Shown here: positions 35,901 to 44,867 of the stretch, one piece after another
Layout: the number at the start of each line of letters is the position of its first letter
Position numbering within the stretch: the stretch's first letter is position 1
Source of the DNA: Flavobacteriales bacterium
GTDB lineage: Bacteria; Bacteroidota; Bacteroidia; Flavobacteriales_D; Crocinitomicaceae
Assembly: GCA_022361195.1 (NCBI GenBank)
Contig: JAKSBJ010000339.1
Span: 1 to 64,000, forward strand
DNA length: 64,000 nucleotides
Reading direction: 5' to 3'
Program-made: the position numbers and the translations under genes
Notes under the pieces: generated by a model
Told to the model about the DNA's origin: nothing
Database searches by the model: none
The model's input: the letters and a program-made list of their open reading frames with translations, nothing else

Positions 35901-36948
35901 GGCCTCGCCAGGCTCAATAACCATCTATTTAAATGGAGTAGGTGAGACTCATTTTGTGGATCTGGATCCGGTTGACATACACAGTATGAAAATTGGTAGT
36001 TATCAAGGTTGGGGTGGAAGAAACTTTAAAGGACTCGTAGATGAAGTGTGTATTTGGGACAGAGCCTTAACGCAAGAAGAAATTCGCGAATCAAGACATT
36101 TAACTCGAACTGGGATTGAACCTTTTTCGGATGATTTAGTAGCTTATTATCAGTTTAATTTACCAGCTTCTTCGCAAGTGTTAGATAGAGAAGATATTCA
36201 TCACGCTCAATTGAGTGGTGGAGCAGAAAAAGTACTTTCAACAGCACCATTGGGTGGTGGAGTCAGTGATCGTATTTCGATTACCTCTGAGGGAGCCTAT
36301 ACGCTTTGGGATACAGAAACTGAGTTGGTTTTTGGTGCTGGAACAGTTCCAAATGGAGAAATTGTGGTAAGTAGATTACACATTCAACCCGATAGTTTAC
36401 CTTCATCCAATCCAAATACTGGGAATTATTGGATTGTGAACAATTACGGAACAGAGAGCTCTTTTTCTCCACTTGAGGAAATTAAATTTTATCCATTTAA
36501 CGCCACACCAGAAGGAGATCCGGAAAATGCGAGATTATTTGTTCGTAGCGAAAATGAAGATGTCAATAATTGGGAGGAACTTTGTGGAGCTTCAGCATTA
36601 GATGTCTCTTCTTTTACGTATGATGTGACTTGTGATATTTTATCCTTTTCACAGTTTTACATTGAATCAGCGGATGGAACCGATATTGTCACCAAATTGG
36701 ATGAAAATGATTTGGGACTTGATTTATTGCTTTATCCGAATCCAACCAACAACTCTGTTCGGGTTCAAATTCGAGACGGAGAAATTCAAGCATACGAATT
36801 ATACAACTCGGTTGGTCAAATAATAGAAACTGCTCAAATAAATCAATCACAGTTGGATATTCAGTTGGCAGAAAGAGGGGCAGGGATTTATGTACTTCGT
36901 ATGCAGGTGAATGGCGAGTTTATTCAGCGAAAAATTATTCGCTTGTAA
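32944..36948 (+). CDS. T9SS-secreted protein with sortilin/BNR-type propeller repeats, PKD and LamG domains
   Basis: 1334 residues. Signal peptide at 1-24 (LLGILFPVLAKAQ). The N-terminal ~800 residues hold Asp-box repeats of the sortilin/glycosidase kind (STDGGDTWEL, TMDDGGSWTN, SQDGGDSWEL, TTNGGSSWSN). A PKD-like domain follows (GNYDVTLTVTDGLGN), then a LamG/concanavalin-like domain (YFTISAWIKPDG ... GRWSHVAMV ... VDEVCIWDRALTQEEI). The end is a type A T9SS sorting domain: LLLYPNPTNNSVRVQI ... AGIYVLRMQVNGEFIQRKIIRL. It is therefore exported by Sec, crosses the outer membrane through T9SS and is probably surface-bound. Ligand or enzyme activity is not evident. Confidence 0.88.
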   Translation: MKTFQKQLAFFLLGILFPVLAKAQNQDHFFKVLPSLDGTEALWIQKMYEDNPNVFEVNQLYEQYYKEHKWEKNIHTQNYKYWLKQIKPYVQVEGNIVVPSYNSLSTKHHNLKEQRNFKSGSRTSDTWSNVGPFNTYKNDGTLNLRPTQVNVYCIEIAPSDNDIMYCATEGGGLFKSIDHGLNWNLITLNEVFTKAQDIKVHPFDTDILYVAHNNQIYKSTDGGDTWELNFTASGTVEQFYIHKTNPSIVFAATSGGLYQTMDDGGSWTNIFDERCWDIEAHAIAADTMYLSIHNAAEKRAEIYRSQDGGDSWELKDNGWYTPTVFAEASDIGCKVAVTPADPDRVYACLIGESKADDNGWIGVYYSLDEGENWVNPDGIDGGPYAPGSDMMTNWFVAGYSGGYHQGWYNFDLDASHLDPDKIWIGTIWDCESGNRGENIEYIRGTRGLEMHADVQDIEVIGDEIWIVSDGGINYSNDECLSVEIRNTGIGASTFWGFNQGWNEDTWTGGRYHNGDATYHENYGVGNTMFMGGAETATGYVNPLNNRLTHFSDITDKKTPGSLSESSQNIANFSLYPNESYFTLSSSEVEYDPRYSNHVYLGKDNIFYKSTDGGSIFNALFTFPTGSTVLEFEISRSNPEIIYCFVRVGGNCVLYKSEEMGASFSIIGAISSSSLSHLDLSLNPSNPDELWVISHYGPNGQKVYQTTNGGSSWSNRTTSTLDDHKPLDVLFQAGTESVVYVLTDYAVFHWDNSTADWVMYADGLPFVTQGLSLKPFYRDEKIRMSSGRGIWEAALCAPSMPIAQPMTSSDTVYCSRDTVQFDCYSVLNHAGATWEWAFSPEPEYVSSLTDRNPKVVFGTEGNYDVTLTVTDGLGNASSKTVENMVHLSNLCEADSVPGLAMECYVDGDYANVPDLNLEATEYFTISAWIKPDGIQGDYTGIVMSDGTAGGLNFRSGNELGYHWPGGAWWWGSGLIVPSGRWSHVAMVASPGSITIYLNGVGETHFVDLDPVDIHSMKIGSYQGWGGRNFKGLVDEVCIWDRALTQEEIRESRHLTRTGIEPFSDDLVAYYQFNLPASSQVLDREDIHHAQLSGGAEKVLSTAPLGGGVSDRISITSEGAYTLWDTETELVFGAGTVPNGEIVVSRLHIQPDSLPSSNPNTGNYWIVNNYGTESSFSPLEEIKFYPFNATPEGDPENARLFVRSENEDVNNWEELCGASALDVSSFTYDVTCDILSFSQFYIESADGTDIVTKLDENDLGLDLLLYPNPTNNSVRVQIRDGEIQAYELYNSVGQIIETAQINQSQLDIQLAERGAGIYVLRMQVNGEFIQRKIIRL

Positions 36949-36953
36949 GAAGG

Positions 36954-36990
36954 AAATTGTGGCTAAAAAGAAATAACTAATCCACAATTT
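36954..36990. repeat. 9-bp inverted repeat after the T9SS cargo gene
   Basis: AAATTGTGG (36954-36962) and CCACAATTT (36982-36990) are perfectly complementary with a 19-nt loop, starting 5 nt after the stop codon. It lacks a real T-run, so it may be an mRNA 3'-end structure rather than an intrinsic terminator. Confidence 0.4.
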
Positions 36991-36997
36991 ATAAACA

Positions 36998-37032
36998 TTG
37001 TTCGGCCAAACTATATTTTAATCCTAAATTTG
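36998..37032 (+). promoter_or_regulatory. Promoter of carA
   Basis: TAAATTTG (37025-37032) matches TAnnTTTG exactly; TTGT at 36998-37001 lies 23 nt upstream. Predicted start near 37039 gives a leader of about 36 nt before carA. Confidence 0.55.
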
Positions 37033-37074
37033 TGCTTCGATTATAAACCACCCTCAAGGGAATAAAAAAGTCGA

Positions 37075-38211
37075 ATGGAAGGAATGACAATTCCAAAACC
37101 TGCAGTTCTAGTTCTTGAAGACGGAACTGTTTTCAAAGGAAACGCCATTGGGAAAATTGGCACAACTACCGGAGAAATTGCCTTCAATACAGGAATGACC
37201 GGTTATCAAGAAGTTTTTACTGACCCATCTTACTGGAAACAAATTCTTGTGATGAACACCGCCCATATCGGGAATTATGGAGTTCATCCGGAAGAAATTG
37301 AATCAGATTCAATGAAAATTTCTGGTTTGGTGACGAAAAAGTTTTCTCCCACTTATTCAAGACCTTCTGCTAATGGTTCATTACAGGAGTTCATGGAGAG
37401 AGACGAAGTGGTAGGAATTTCAGATATTGATACGCGAGCATTAGTACGTCACATCCGAAGCAAGGGAGCGATGAATGCAATTATTTCTTCAGAAGATTTA
37501 GATGAAGAAAGCCTAAAAGCCAAAGTAAAGGAAATTCCTTCAATGGCCGGATTGGAGTTAGCTTCTCAGGTTTCATGTCAGGAACCTTACATTGTAGGAG
37601 ATGAAAATGCCCCTTACCGTGTTGCTCTATTGGATTTGGGTGTGAAGAAAAACATCGTTCGTTGTCTAAACGAAAGAGGATGTCTTGTGAAGGTTTTCCC
37701 TTACGATACTAATTTGGAAGGATTAAAAGAATTCAATCCTCATGGAATTATGTTGTCGAATGGACCTGGAGATCCATCAGCTATGACAAATGTTGTTGAG
37801 CATGTGAAAGAGATGGCTGGTAGCGAATTACCAATTTTTGGTATTTGTTTAGGACATCAGGTGTTGGCATTAAGTCAGGGATTAACGACTGAAAAAATGC
37901 ACAACGGTCACCGTGGAATCAATCATCCAATTAAGAATTTAAAAACCGGAAAAGGAGAAATTACTTCTCAAAATCACGGATTTGTGGTTTCAAAAGATTC
38001 GGTTTCTAATAACGGTGAAATAGAGTTAACACACATTCATTTGAACGATGATACTGTTGCCGGAATTGAGTTAAAAGGGAAGAAAGTATTTTCAGTACAA
38101 TATCACCCTGAGGCTTCTGCCGGTCCGCATGATTCACGTTACTTGTTTGACCAGTTTATTAGCAACATCAAAGCTTACATTGAAGAGACTTCTGGTGTTG
38201 AAACCAATTGA
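37075..38211 (+). CDS. carA: Carbamoyl-phosphate synthase small subunit
   Basis: 378 residues. The glutaminase subunit that feeds ammonia to CarB for carbamoyl phosphate, used in pyrimidine and arginine synthesis. N-terminal CPSase domain: LVLEDGTVFKGNAIG ... GEIAFNTGMTGYQEVFTDPSY. Class I amidotransferase domain: the nucleophile Cys lies in FGICLGHQVLAL, His-Glu in QYHPEASAGP. A second ATG at 37084 is possible. The large subunit gene is not adjacent, so carA and carB are split in this genome or carB lies elsewhere. Confidence 0.97.
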   Translation: MEGMTIPKPAVLVLEDGTVFKGNAIGKIGTTTGEIAFNTGMTGYQEVFTDPSYWKQILVMNTAHIGNYGVHPEEIESDSMKISGLVTKKFSPTYSRPSANGSLQEFMERDEVVGISDIDTRALVRHIRSKGAMNAIISSEDLDEESLKAKVKEIPSMAGLELASQVSCQEPYIVGDENAPYRVALLDLGVKKNIVRCLNERGCLVKVFPYDTNLEGLKEFNPHGIMLSNGPGDPSAMTNVVEHVKEMAGSELPIFGICLGHQVLALSQGLTTEKMHNGHRGINHPIKNLKTGKGEITSQNHGFVVSKDSVSNNGEIELTHIHLNDDTVAGIELKGKKVFSVQYHPEASAGPHDSRYLFDQFISNIKAYIEETSGVETN

Positions 38212-38239
38212 TAACATTTCTTAACACAAATACATTAGC

Positions 38240-39587
<1,348 letters not shown>

Positions 39588-39610
39588 AAAACAAACACGA
39601 AATAAGAAGA

Positions 39611-39634
39611 GGCACTCGAAAGGGTGCCTTTTTT
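39611..39634 (+). terminator. Intrinsic terminator after eno
   Basis: GGCACTC pairs with GGGTGCC around a GAAA tetraloop (one T-G pair), followed by six T. It lies 24 nt after the eno stop and 35 nt before the TIR gene, which therefore needs its own promoter. Confidence 0.88.
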
Positions 39635-39668
39635 GTTTTAGTACCTTGCCTTGTTCAATAACCCACTT

Positions 39669-40553
39669 ATGAAAATTTATATTGATCATATTATTGAAGA
39701 GGAGGTTGGAGAGTTTGTGAAAAAACTGGGGAGTAGGCTAAGGTCATTAGGTGGTTCGGTTGAGCTTACTGACTATAGTGAGCTATATTCTTCTCTAAAA
39801 GATGCTGGTAAGGAAGAGATCTCCAAAATGGTTTTGGAGGTGCTAAGAAGCTCTGACGTGATTATTCCACTAGTTAATTCAGAGTATCTCTCGTCAGATT
39901 ATCCCATTATTTTAGAAGAGCTTTATAACATCAATAAAAATCCGGGAAAATTCTTGTTCCCGGTGGTGTTTAGAGAATCTAACTGGGCCTCACAATCATG
40001 GATGGTGAAAAGTCGTATTTTCCCCAAAGGAGGTCGATCGTATTCTGATTTAAACCTGTCCGATCGGGACACTGTTCTAAATGAATTAGTACAAATCGTT
40101 CGGCGAATTTATTTTGAATATTTTGAGGAGAAATCCGACTTTGATAGGAGTATAAGTTTGCAAGCTCTCAATAAATTCGTTTTCATCTCTCACGATCATG
40201 ATGATGCTGATTTTGCAGAATTACTGCAAATGAAATTAGAAAAGAATGGGATTAACACCTGGATTGATTCTCAACGCTTGAGAATTGGTCAAGATTGGAG
40301 AGAAGAAATCGACGAGGCGATTAAACAATCCTTGGCCGTAATCGCTATTATGTCACCTGAAGCTCGAAAATCAGAATATGTCACCTACGAATGGGCCTTT
40401 GCATGGGGAAACAACAATATTATTTTTCCAGTCATGCTAAGGCAAACAAATCTGCATCCACGGCTAGAATCACTACAGTATTTAGATTTTACTGTTCGTT
40501 ATTCCCGTCCATGGGATGAGTTGATCAATGCCATCAAAAAGTTAAAGGACTAA
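39669..40553 (+). CDS. Tandem TIR-domain protein
   Basis: 294 residues from the ATG at 39669 (a TTG at 39651 is possible). No signal peptide or membrane span. The C-terminal half is a clear TIR domain: NKFVFISHDHDDADFAELL, NGINTWIDSQRLRIGQDW, LAVIAIMSPEARKSEYVTYEWAFAW, with the putative NADase Glu at 241 in the S-E-Y-V-T-Y-E motif. The N-terminal half also reads as a TIR-like domain: MKIYIDHI, SSDVIIPLVNSEYLSSDYPIILEE with Glu83 seven residues after Ser76, then FLFPVVFRESNW and FPKGG, a pattern of TIRs fused to STAND proteins. TIR proteins of bacteria often hydrolyse NAD+ or make signalling nucleotides in phage defence; that role is inference here. It stands alone between eno and a T9SS cargo gene. 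Confidence 0.8.
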   Translation: MKIYIDHIIEEEVGEFVKKLGSRLRSLGGSVELTDYSELYSSLKDAGKEEISKMVLEVLRSSDVIIPLVNSEYLSSDYPIILEELYNINKNPGKFLFPVVFRESNWASQSWMVKSRIFPKGGRSYSDLNLSDRDTVLNELVQIVRRIYFEYFEEKSDFDRSISLQALNKFVFISHDHDDADFAELLQMKLEKNGINTWIDSQRLRIGQDWREEIDEAIKQSLAVIAIMSPEARKSEYVTYEWAFAWGNNNIIFPVMLRQTNLHPRLESLQYLDFTVRYSRPWDELINAIKKLKD

Positions 40554-40693
40554 GTCGACTCAAATGAAGAATCGTAAAGAATAAGACTGTAATTGTATAG
40601 AATTACAAGCCATTTTCAAGAATATTTCCTTTTTTTAGTCTGTAGAGGGACTATAAGAATAATTGCTAACTTATCACAATCCCTCTTTTAAGA

Positions 40694-42304
40694 ATGAAAA
40701 GCTCAATCAACATAATTATTGCCTTTTGTTTTTTACAAACACTGTCGTTTGCACAAAATGGAACGGTTGATTCTGACTTTGGAGTGGAGGGAGAATTACA
40801 CCTTGATATTGACGCTTTGGATGAGTTAGAGGGATTGTTGACTGATCCGGACGGAAATACATATTTCTATGGACATTCTTCTGAGGATTTGGATGGAATA
40901 TATCCATTTGATATCATTATCGGAAAAATAGACCCCAATGGACAATTGGATTTAACCTTTGGAGAGGATGGCCTTTTTCGGGATGATTTTCCAGGCTATT
41001 CAATTTCTTCTTTAACTCATGCGGTTTGGGATACATCAGGGATTTATTTTTTAGGACAAGGGCGAAATAATGGAGAACTAAATGAAAATGGCTTTTTCAT
41101 AGGTAAAATAAATTTGGATGGAGATTTAGATCTTTCTTTTGGTGAAGATGGGTTTTATACAAGTGATTTTATGGGGACTTACAACACCGCTGGTAGTTTA
41201 ATCATGGATAGCAATGCTAAAGTGGTTTTTTGTGGAGCAACTACTAATGATGTGGCTACGGGATTGGAGTATCCAATGGTAGGTCGATTAAATCAGAATG
41301 GTGTTCCCGATTCAACTTTTGGAACAACGGGAGTTGTGGTTTGGGATTATTTTGAAGAGGTGGTGGTGGACTTGATGGATCTACCTTTGTATTTTGACAG
41401 ACATGGAGAAGGAGGTTATTTTACCGAAATTATTGAGGTGAATGATTCCTATTTCTGCTCGGGATATTTTCAAAATAGTGCCCATACGCAAATGTATATT
41501 GCCAAGCTTTCAAATAGCGGGAGTTTCTCGTCAGACTTTGTTGCACCAATGCCTTATCCTTATCAGGTTGAAACAGGAGTAAACCACTTCACCGAAGATT
41601 TGGATTTTTTTGAGAATCATATTTACCTGTCTTTTCGAGTGTATGGGTTTGAATATGGAACCTCATTTACCATTCAAAAGTTGGATACTACAGGGGAAGT
41701 ATTGAATACGTATGCCATTGAATACGAAGGAAATTATTCGTACATAAAGGGATTGGAGTTTTATGAAGGAAATCCTTATGTTACTGGCTATACTGTTGAC
41801 ATAGATAATGTGGCTCCCGGACATGCCTCGGATGATTTTATGTTATATTCCCTAAATCAAAATTTTAATCCGCATAAACCCTTTGGTACAAATGGTTTTG
41901 TTAAATATCATTTTCCCTTTGATGATGAGCAGGGAGCTGAAGATTTGATCTATTCTAACAATCGTTTTGTGGTGGGAGGTTATGTTAATAACGTTCACAG
42001 TGGTAATTATACTGATTTGGCTTTTCTAGGGATAAAAGTTGATCCAACAAATGGAATTGAAAAGGAAGAAAAAGAAAGTTTAATCTTATATCCGAATCCA
42101 ACCCAAAATACATTTCAAGTAAAAGGAAATGGACAAATCAATTTTGACTACGAAATTTATAATCTTAGCGGAAAAAAACTTGCTGAAGGCAGTTGTACAT
42201 CCATCCATCAAACAATCAACGTTTCGTCTTTAAAACAAGGTTATTACACCCTTAGGGTAACGTCTTCTGAAAATTCCTTTGAGTTGTCTTTCATCAAAGA
42301 GTAA
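40694..42304 (+). CDS. T9SS-secreted delta-60 repeat protein
   Basis: 536 residues with a signal peptide (IIIAFCFLQTLSFAQ). The body contains delta-60 repeats, each with the signature G-K-I-x-x-x-G-x-L-D-x-x-F-G-x-x-G: GKIDPNGQLDLTFGEDG, GKINLDGDLDLSFGEDG, GRLNQNGVPDSTFGTTG. These probably form a propeller. The last ~75 residues are a type A T9SS sorting domain (LILYPNPTQNTFQVKGNGQ ... LKQGYYTLRVTSSENSF). Extracellular or surface location is inferred; function is unknown. It starts 140 bp after the TIR gene; no strong promoter was seen there. Confidence 0.85.
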   Translation: MKSSINIIIAFCFLQTLSFAQNGTVDSDFGVEGELHLDIDALDELEGLLTDPDGNTYFYGHSSEDLDGIYPFDIIIGKIDPNGQLDLTFGEDGLFRDDFPGYSISSLTHAVWDTSGIYFLGQGRNNGELNENGFFIGKINLDGDLDLSFGEDGFYTSDFMGTYNTAGSLIMDSNAKVVFCGATTNDVATGLEYPMVGRLNQNGVPDSTFGTTGVVVWDYFEEVVVDLMDLPLYFDRHGEGGYFTEIIEVNDSYFCSGYFQNSAHTQMYIAKLSNSGSFSSDFVAPMPYPYQVETGVNHFTEDLDFFENHIYLSFRVYGFEYGTSFTIQKLDTTGEVLNTYAIEYEGNYSYIKGLEFYEGNPYVTGYTVDIDNVAPGHASDDFMLYSLNQNFNPHKPFGTNGFVKYHFPFDDEQGAEDLIYSNNRFVVGGYVNNVHSGNYTDLAFLGIKVDPTNGIEKEEKESLILYPNPTQNTFQVKGNGQINFDYEIYNLSGKKLAEGSCTSIHQTINVSSLKQGYYTLRVTSSENSFELSFIKE

Positions 42305-42383
42305 TTAAGCCTTCTAAAAACCTGAGTTGACAGGAAGTTTATAATACCATAAAAGTGGTAGTCTCAAAAGTGGAATAAATGGC

Positions 42384-42391
42384 TAAATTTG
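42384..42391 (+). promoter_or_regulatory. Candidate -7 box of feoA
   Basis: TAAATTTG is an exact TAnnTTTG match, 15 nt before the feoA ATG. No convincing -33 element is seen at the expected distance, which could mean an activator is needed. No Fur-like box was recognised nearby. Confidence 0.4.
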
Positions 42392-42406
42392 CCCTTCCGC
42401 CAGAGT

Positions 42407-42628
42407 ATGTCAAAGAAATTAACTTCATTATCAAAAGATTCGATGGGAATCATATCAGAGATTGTTAGAAATGACGTGTCTGAAAAGCTTAACGAATTGG
42501 GCATTTTTGAAGGTAGTGAGGTCAAATTAATAGAGAAACTTCCGTTTAAAGGTCCGCTTTGCATTTGGGTTGAGGAGAATAGAATTGTATTGAGACATTC
42601 AGAGGCAAAAGCCATCTTGGTTAAATGA
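42407..42628 (+). CDS. feoA: Ferrous iron transport protein A
   Basis: 73 residues from the ATG at 42407. A TTG 18 bp upstream lies inside the predicted -7 box and is excluded. Single SH3-like FeoA domain: VSEKLNELGIFEGSEVKLIEKLPFKGPLCIWVEENRIVLRHSEAKAIL in outline. FeoA is a cytosolic partner of the FeoB Fe(II) transporter. Overlaps feoB by 4 bp. Confidence 0.92.
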   Translation: MSKKLTSLSKDSMGIISEIVRNDVSEKLNELGIFEGSEVKLIEKLPFKGPLCIWVEENRIVLRHSEAKAILVK

Positions 42629-44724
42629 AGCAAAGGGACAGTCATAAACAAATAAAGCGGGTTGCTTTAGTGGGAAACGCCAATATTGGTAAGTCCACGC
42701 TTTTCAATAAACTTTGCGGTTTAAGGCAAAAAACAGGAAATTATCCTGGCGTAACGGTCAACAAAAAAAAGGGGAAATTCAAACATGATGATCTCGATTT
42801 TGAATTGATTGACTTACCAGGGATTAGTAGTTTGTATCCTGCTTCTAAAGATGAAGAATTGGTGCTGGATTACATCCTTGATCGATCAAATGAAGAATAT
42901 CCGGAGATTATTTTGGTTGTCGCTTCGGCCTTGAACTTGAAAAGAAGTCTCTACTTAATCGAGCAATTGAAAGATTTGGAATTGCCTTTGGTAATGGCTG
43001 TTAATCTCATGGATGCTGCCGAAAAAAGAGGAATTTCAATTGATACCGATCAATTGTCCGAAAAAGTAGGTATTCCGGTTTATGCCATCTCTGCAAAAAA
43101 AGAAGAAGGTTTAACAGAATTGAAAGAAGGTTTAAGCAAACCAGTTACTAATACAGTAATATCAAATCATTTTGTCGAAGAAGGTAATTTGCCTTTGCTC
43201 AAAAAGTTCACGGCTATTAGTCGAGTGAACAATGCTTATGAAAATTTTCTGCACCTCTGTCAACCTTTAAAACAAAATAACCCAGAATTTACCTCTCGAA
43301 AGGAAGGATTTATTCACGAGGAGGACATTAAGGTTAAGAAATTAAAGGTAAACGAATCTATTTTACGTTATAAACACATCAATTCATACTTGGATGATTG
43401 TTTGACGGTTGATGAATTAAAAGCAACTGATTTTACCAGTAAACTTGACAAGGTTCTAATTCACCCGGTATGGGGATATTTGATCTTTTTATTGTTAATG
43501 TTTACGGTTTTTCAGGCCATTTTTTGGTTGGCTACTTACCCTATGGATTGGATTGATGCCACTTTTGCCTCTTTATCAGAGATTACGGCTTCATCGTTAC
43601 CAGAAGGGTATTTTACTGATCTTTTGGCTGAAGGAATTATTCCTGGAATAGGAGGTGTGGTGATATTTGTACCGCAAATTGCCATTTTGTTTTTGATCTT
43701 CTCCATTTTAGAAGAAAGTGGCTACATGCCACGAATTGTCTATTTGACGGACAAACTAATGCAACGATTTGGAATGAGTGGGAAGAGTATTGTTCCGCTT
43801 ATTTCTGGAATGGCATGTGCTGTTCCGGCAATTATGGCGGCTCGTACCATCGAAAATAATCGAGAGCGTTTGATTACGATTATGGTTACACCTTTGTTGA
43901 CCTGTTCGGCTCGTTTACCAGTTTATGTGATTTTAATTGCTCTTATTGTTCCGGACGAAACTTATGGTATTTTTAATGCACAGGGATTGGCACTTATGGC
44001 CATGTACTTACTAGGTGTCTTAATGGCTTTAGTAGCTGGTTTTGTCTTTAAAAAAATCTTGAAGACAAAGTTTAAGAGTTATCTCATCATGGAGTTGCCA
44101 CAATACCTTATGCCGGATATAAAGAATGTGCTTTTATCGGTTTGGACAAACGCCAAGGCATTTATTTGGGATGCTGGTAAAATCATTTTAGCAGCTTCAA
44201 TTATATTGTTTGTTTTGGCGACGAACGGTGGTTCTAAATTTGACAATGCTAAAGAAATTGTGGCGGAAGAATACCCAGGTATGGAGTATGAGGAGTTTCA
44301 ACAAGAAGTATCGTCATATAAGCTAGAGAATTCCTATTTAGGTTTAATGGGAAGGGCTATTGAGCCTTCAATAAAGCCCTTGGGGTATGATTGGAAAATT
44401 GGAATAGCAATTATTTCGTCTTTGGCAGCTAGAGAGGTCTTTGTAGGAACCATTTCTACCATTTATGCCATTGATTCAGAAGAAGAAATGACCATCCGAG
44501 ATCGGCTAAAAACTGAAGTGAATTCAAACAATGGTCAACCAGCATTTGGTTTCGCAACTTGTGTGTCTCTTTTGTTGTTTTATGCCTTTTCTTTGCAATG
44601 TTTGAGTACTGTAGCCGTCACATATAAAGAAACAGCTTCCATTAAATGGACGGCGATTCAATTTGTTTACATGACAGCATTGGCTTATTTTTCAGCCATG
44701 TTGGCGTATCAATTATTAGGATAA
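42625..44724 (+). CDS. feoB: Ferrous iron transport protein B
   Basis: 699 residues. N-terminal G domain: G1 is GNANIGKS at residues 17-24 (the family more often has GNPNVGKS), G3 DLPG at 63-66, G4 NLMD. The membrane part has the duplicated gate regions; the SGMACAVPAIMAART block holds the conserved Cys that lines the pore in FeoB models. The protein moves Fe(II) across the inner membrane. It is translationally coupled to feoA (4-bp overlap) and to the small gene after it (1-bp overlap). Confidence 0.95.
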   Translation: MKQRDSHKQIKRVALVGNANIGKSTLFNKLCGLRQKTGNYPGVTVNKKKGKFKHDDLDFELIDLPGISSLYPASKDEELVLDYILDRSNEEYPEIILVVASALNLKRSLYLIEQLKDLELPLVMAVNLMDAAEKRGISIDTDQLSEKVGIPVYAISAKKEEGLTELKEGLSKPVTNTVISNHFVEEGNLPLLKKFTAISRVNNAYENFLHLCQPLKQNNPEFTSRKEGFIHEEDIKVKKLKVNESILRYKHINSYLDDCLTVDELKATDFTSKLDKVLIHPVWGYLIFLLLMFTVFQAIFWLATYPMDWIDATFASLSEITASSLPEGYFTDLLAEGIIPGIGGVVIFVPQIAILFLIFSILEESGYMPRIVYLTDKLMQRFGMSGKSIVPLISGMACAVPAIMAARTIENNRERLITIMVTPLLTCSARLPVYVILIALIVPDETYGIFNAQGLALMAMYLLGVLMALVAGFVFKKILKTKFKSYLIMELPQYLMPDIKNVLLSVWTNAKAFIWDAGKIILAASIILFVLATNGGSKFDNAKEIVAEEYPGMEYEEFQQEVSSYKLENSYLGLMGRAIEPSIKPLGYDWKIGIAIISSLAAREVFVGTISTIYAIDSEEEMTIRDRLKTEVNSNNGQPAFGFATCVSLLLFYAFSLQCLSTVAVTYKETASIKWTAIQFVYMTALAYFSAMLAYQLLG

Positions 44725-44867
44725 TGGATGCACAGGAAATAATTGTTTATGCTTTGTTTATAGTAGCTTTAGGCTTCTTTGCTTATCGTTTTTATGCAAA
44801 GAACATCCAAAAAAAGAAACTAAAGTCAACAAAGTCTTGCGGTCAGGACGATTGTGGTTGTCACTGA
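44724..44867 (+). CDS. FeoB-associated Cys-rich membrane protein
   Basis: 47 residues. The ATG shares its A with the feoB stop, so it is read as the third gene of the operon. One N-terminal membrane helix (IIVYALFIVALGFFAYRFY) is followed by a basic stretch and the Cys-rich tail CGQDDCGCH. This layout matches the small FeoB-associated Cys-rich proteins found after feoB in many Bacteroidota, proposed to handle iron near FeoB. Its stop overlaps the convergent DUF4301 gene. Confidence 0.85.
   Translation: MDAQEIIVYALFIVALGFFAYRFYAKNIQKKKLKSTKSCGQDDCGCH

Noticed and set aside
40588-40607. TGTAATT/AATTACA inverted repeat after the TIR gene
   Set aside because: Short, AT-only stem without a T-run; such repeats are expected by chance in AT-rich spacers.
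42345-42360. TACCA/TGGTA inverted repeat upstream of feoA
   Set aside because: Only 5 bp per arm and unlike known Fur or DtxR boxes; too weak to call an iron-responsive operator.
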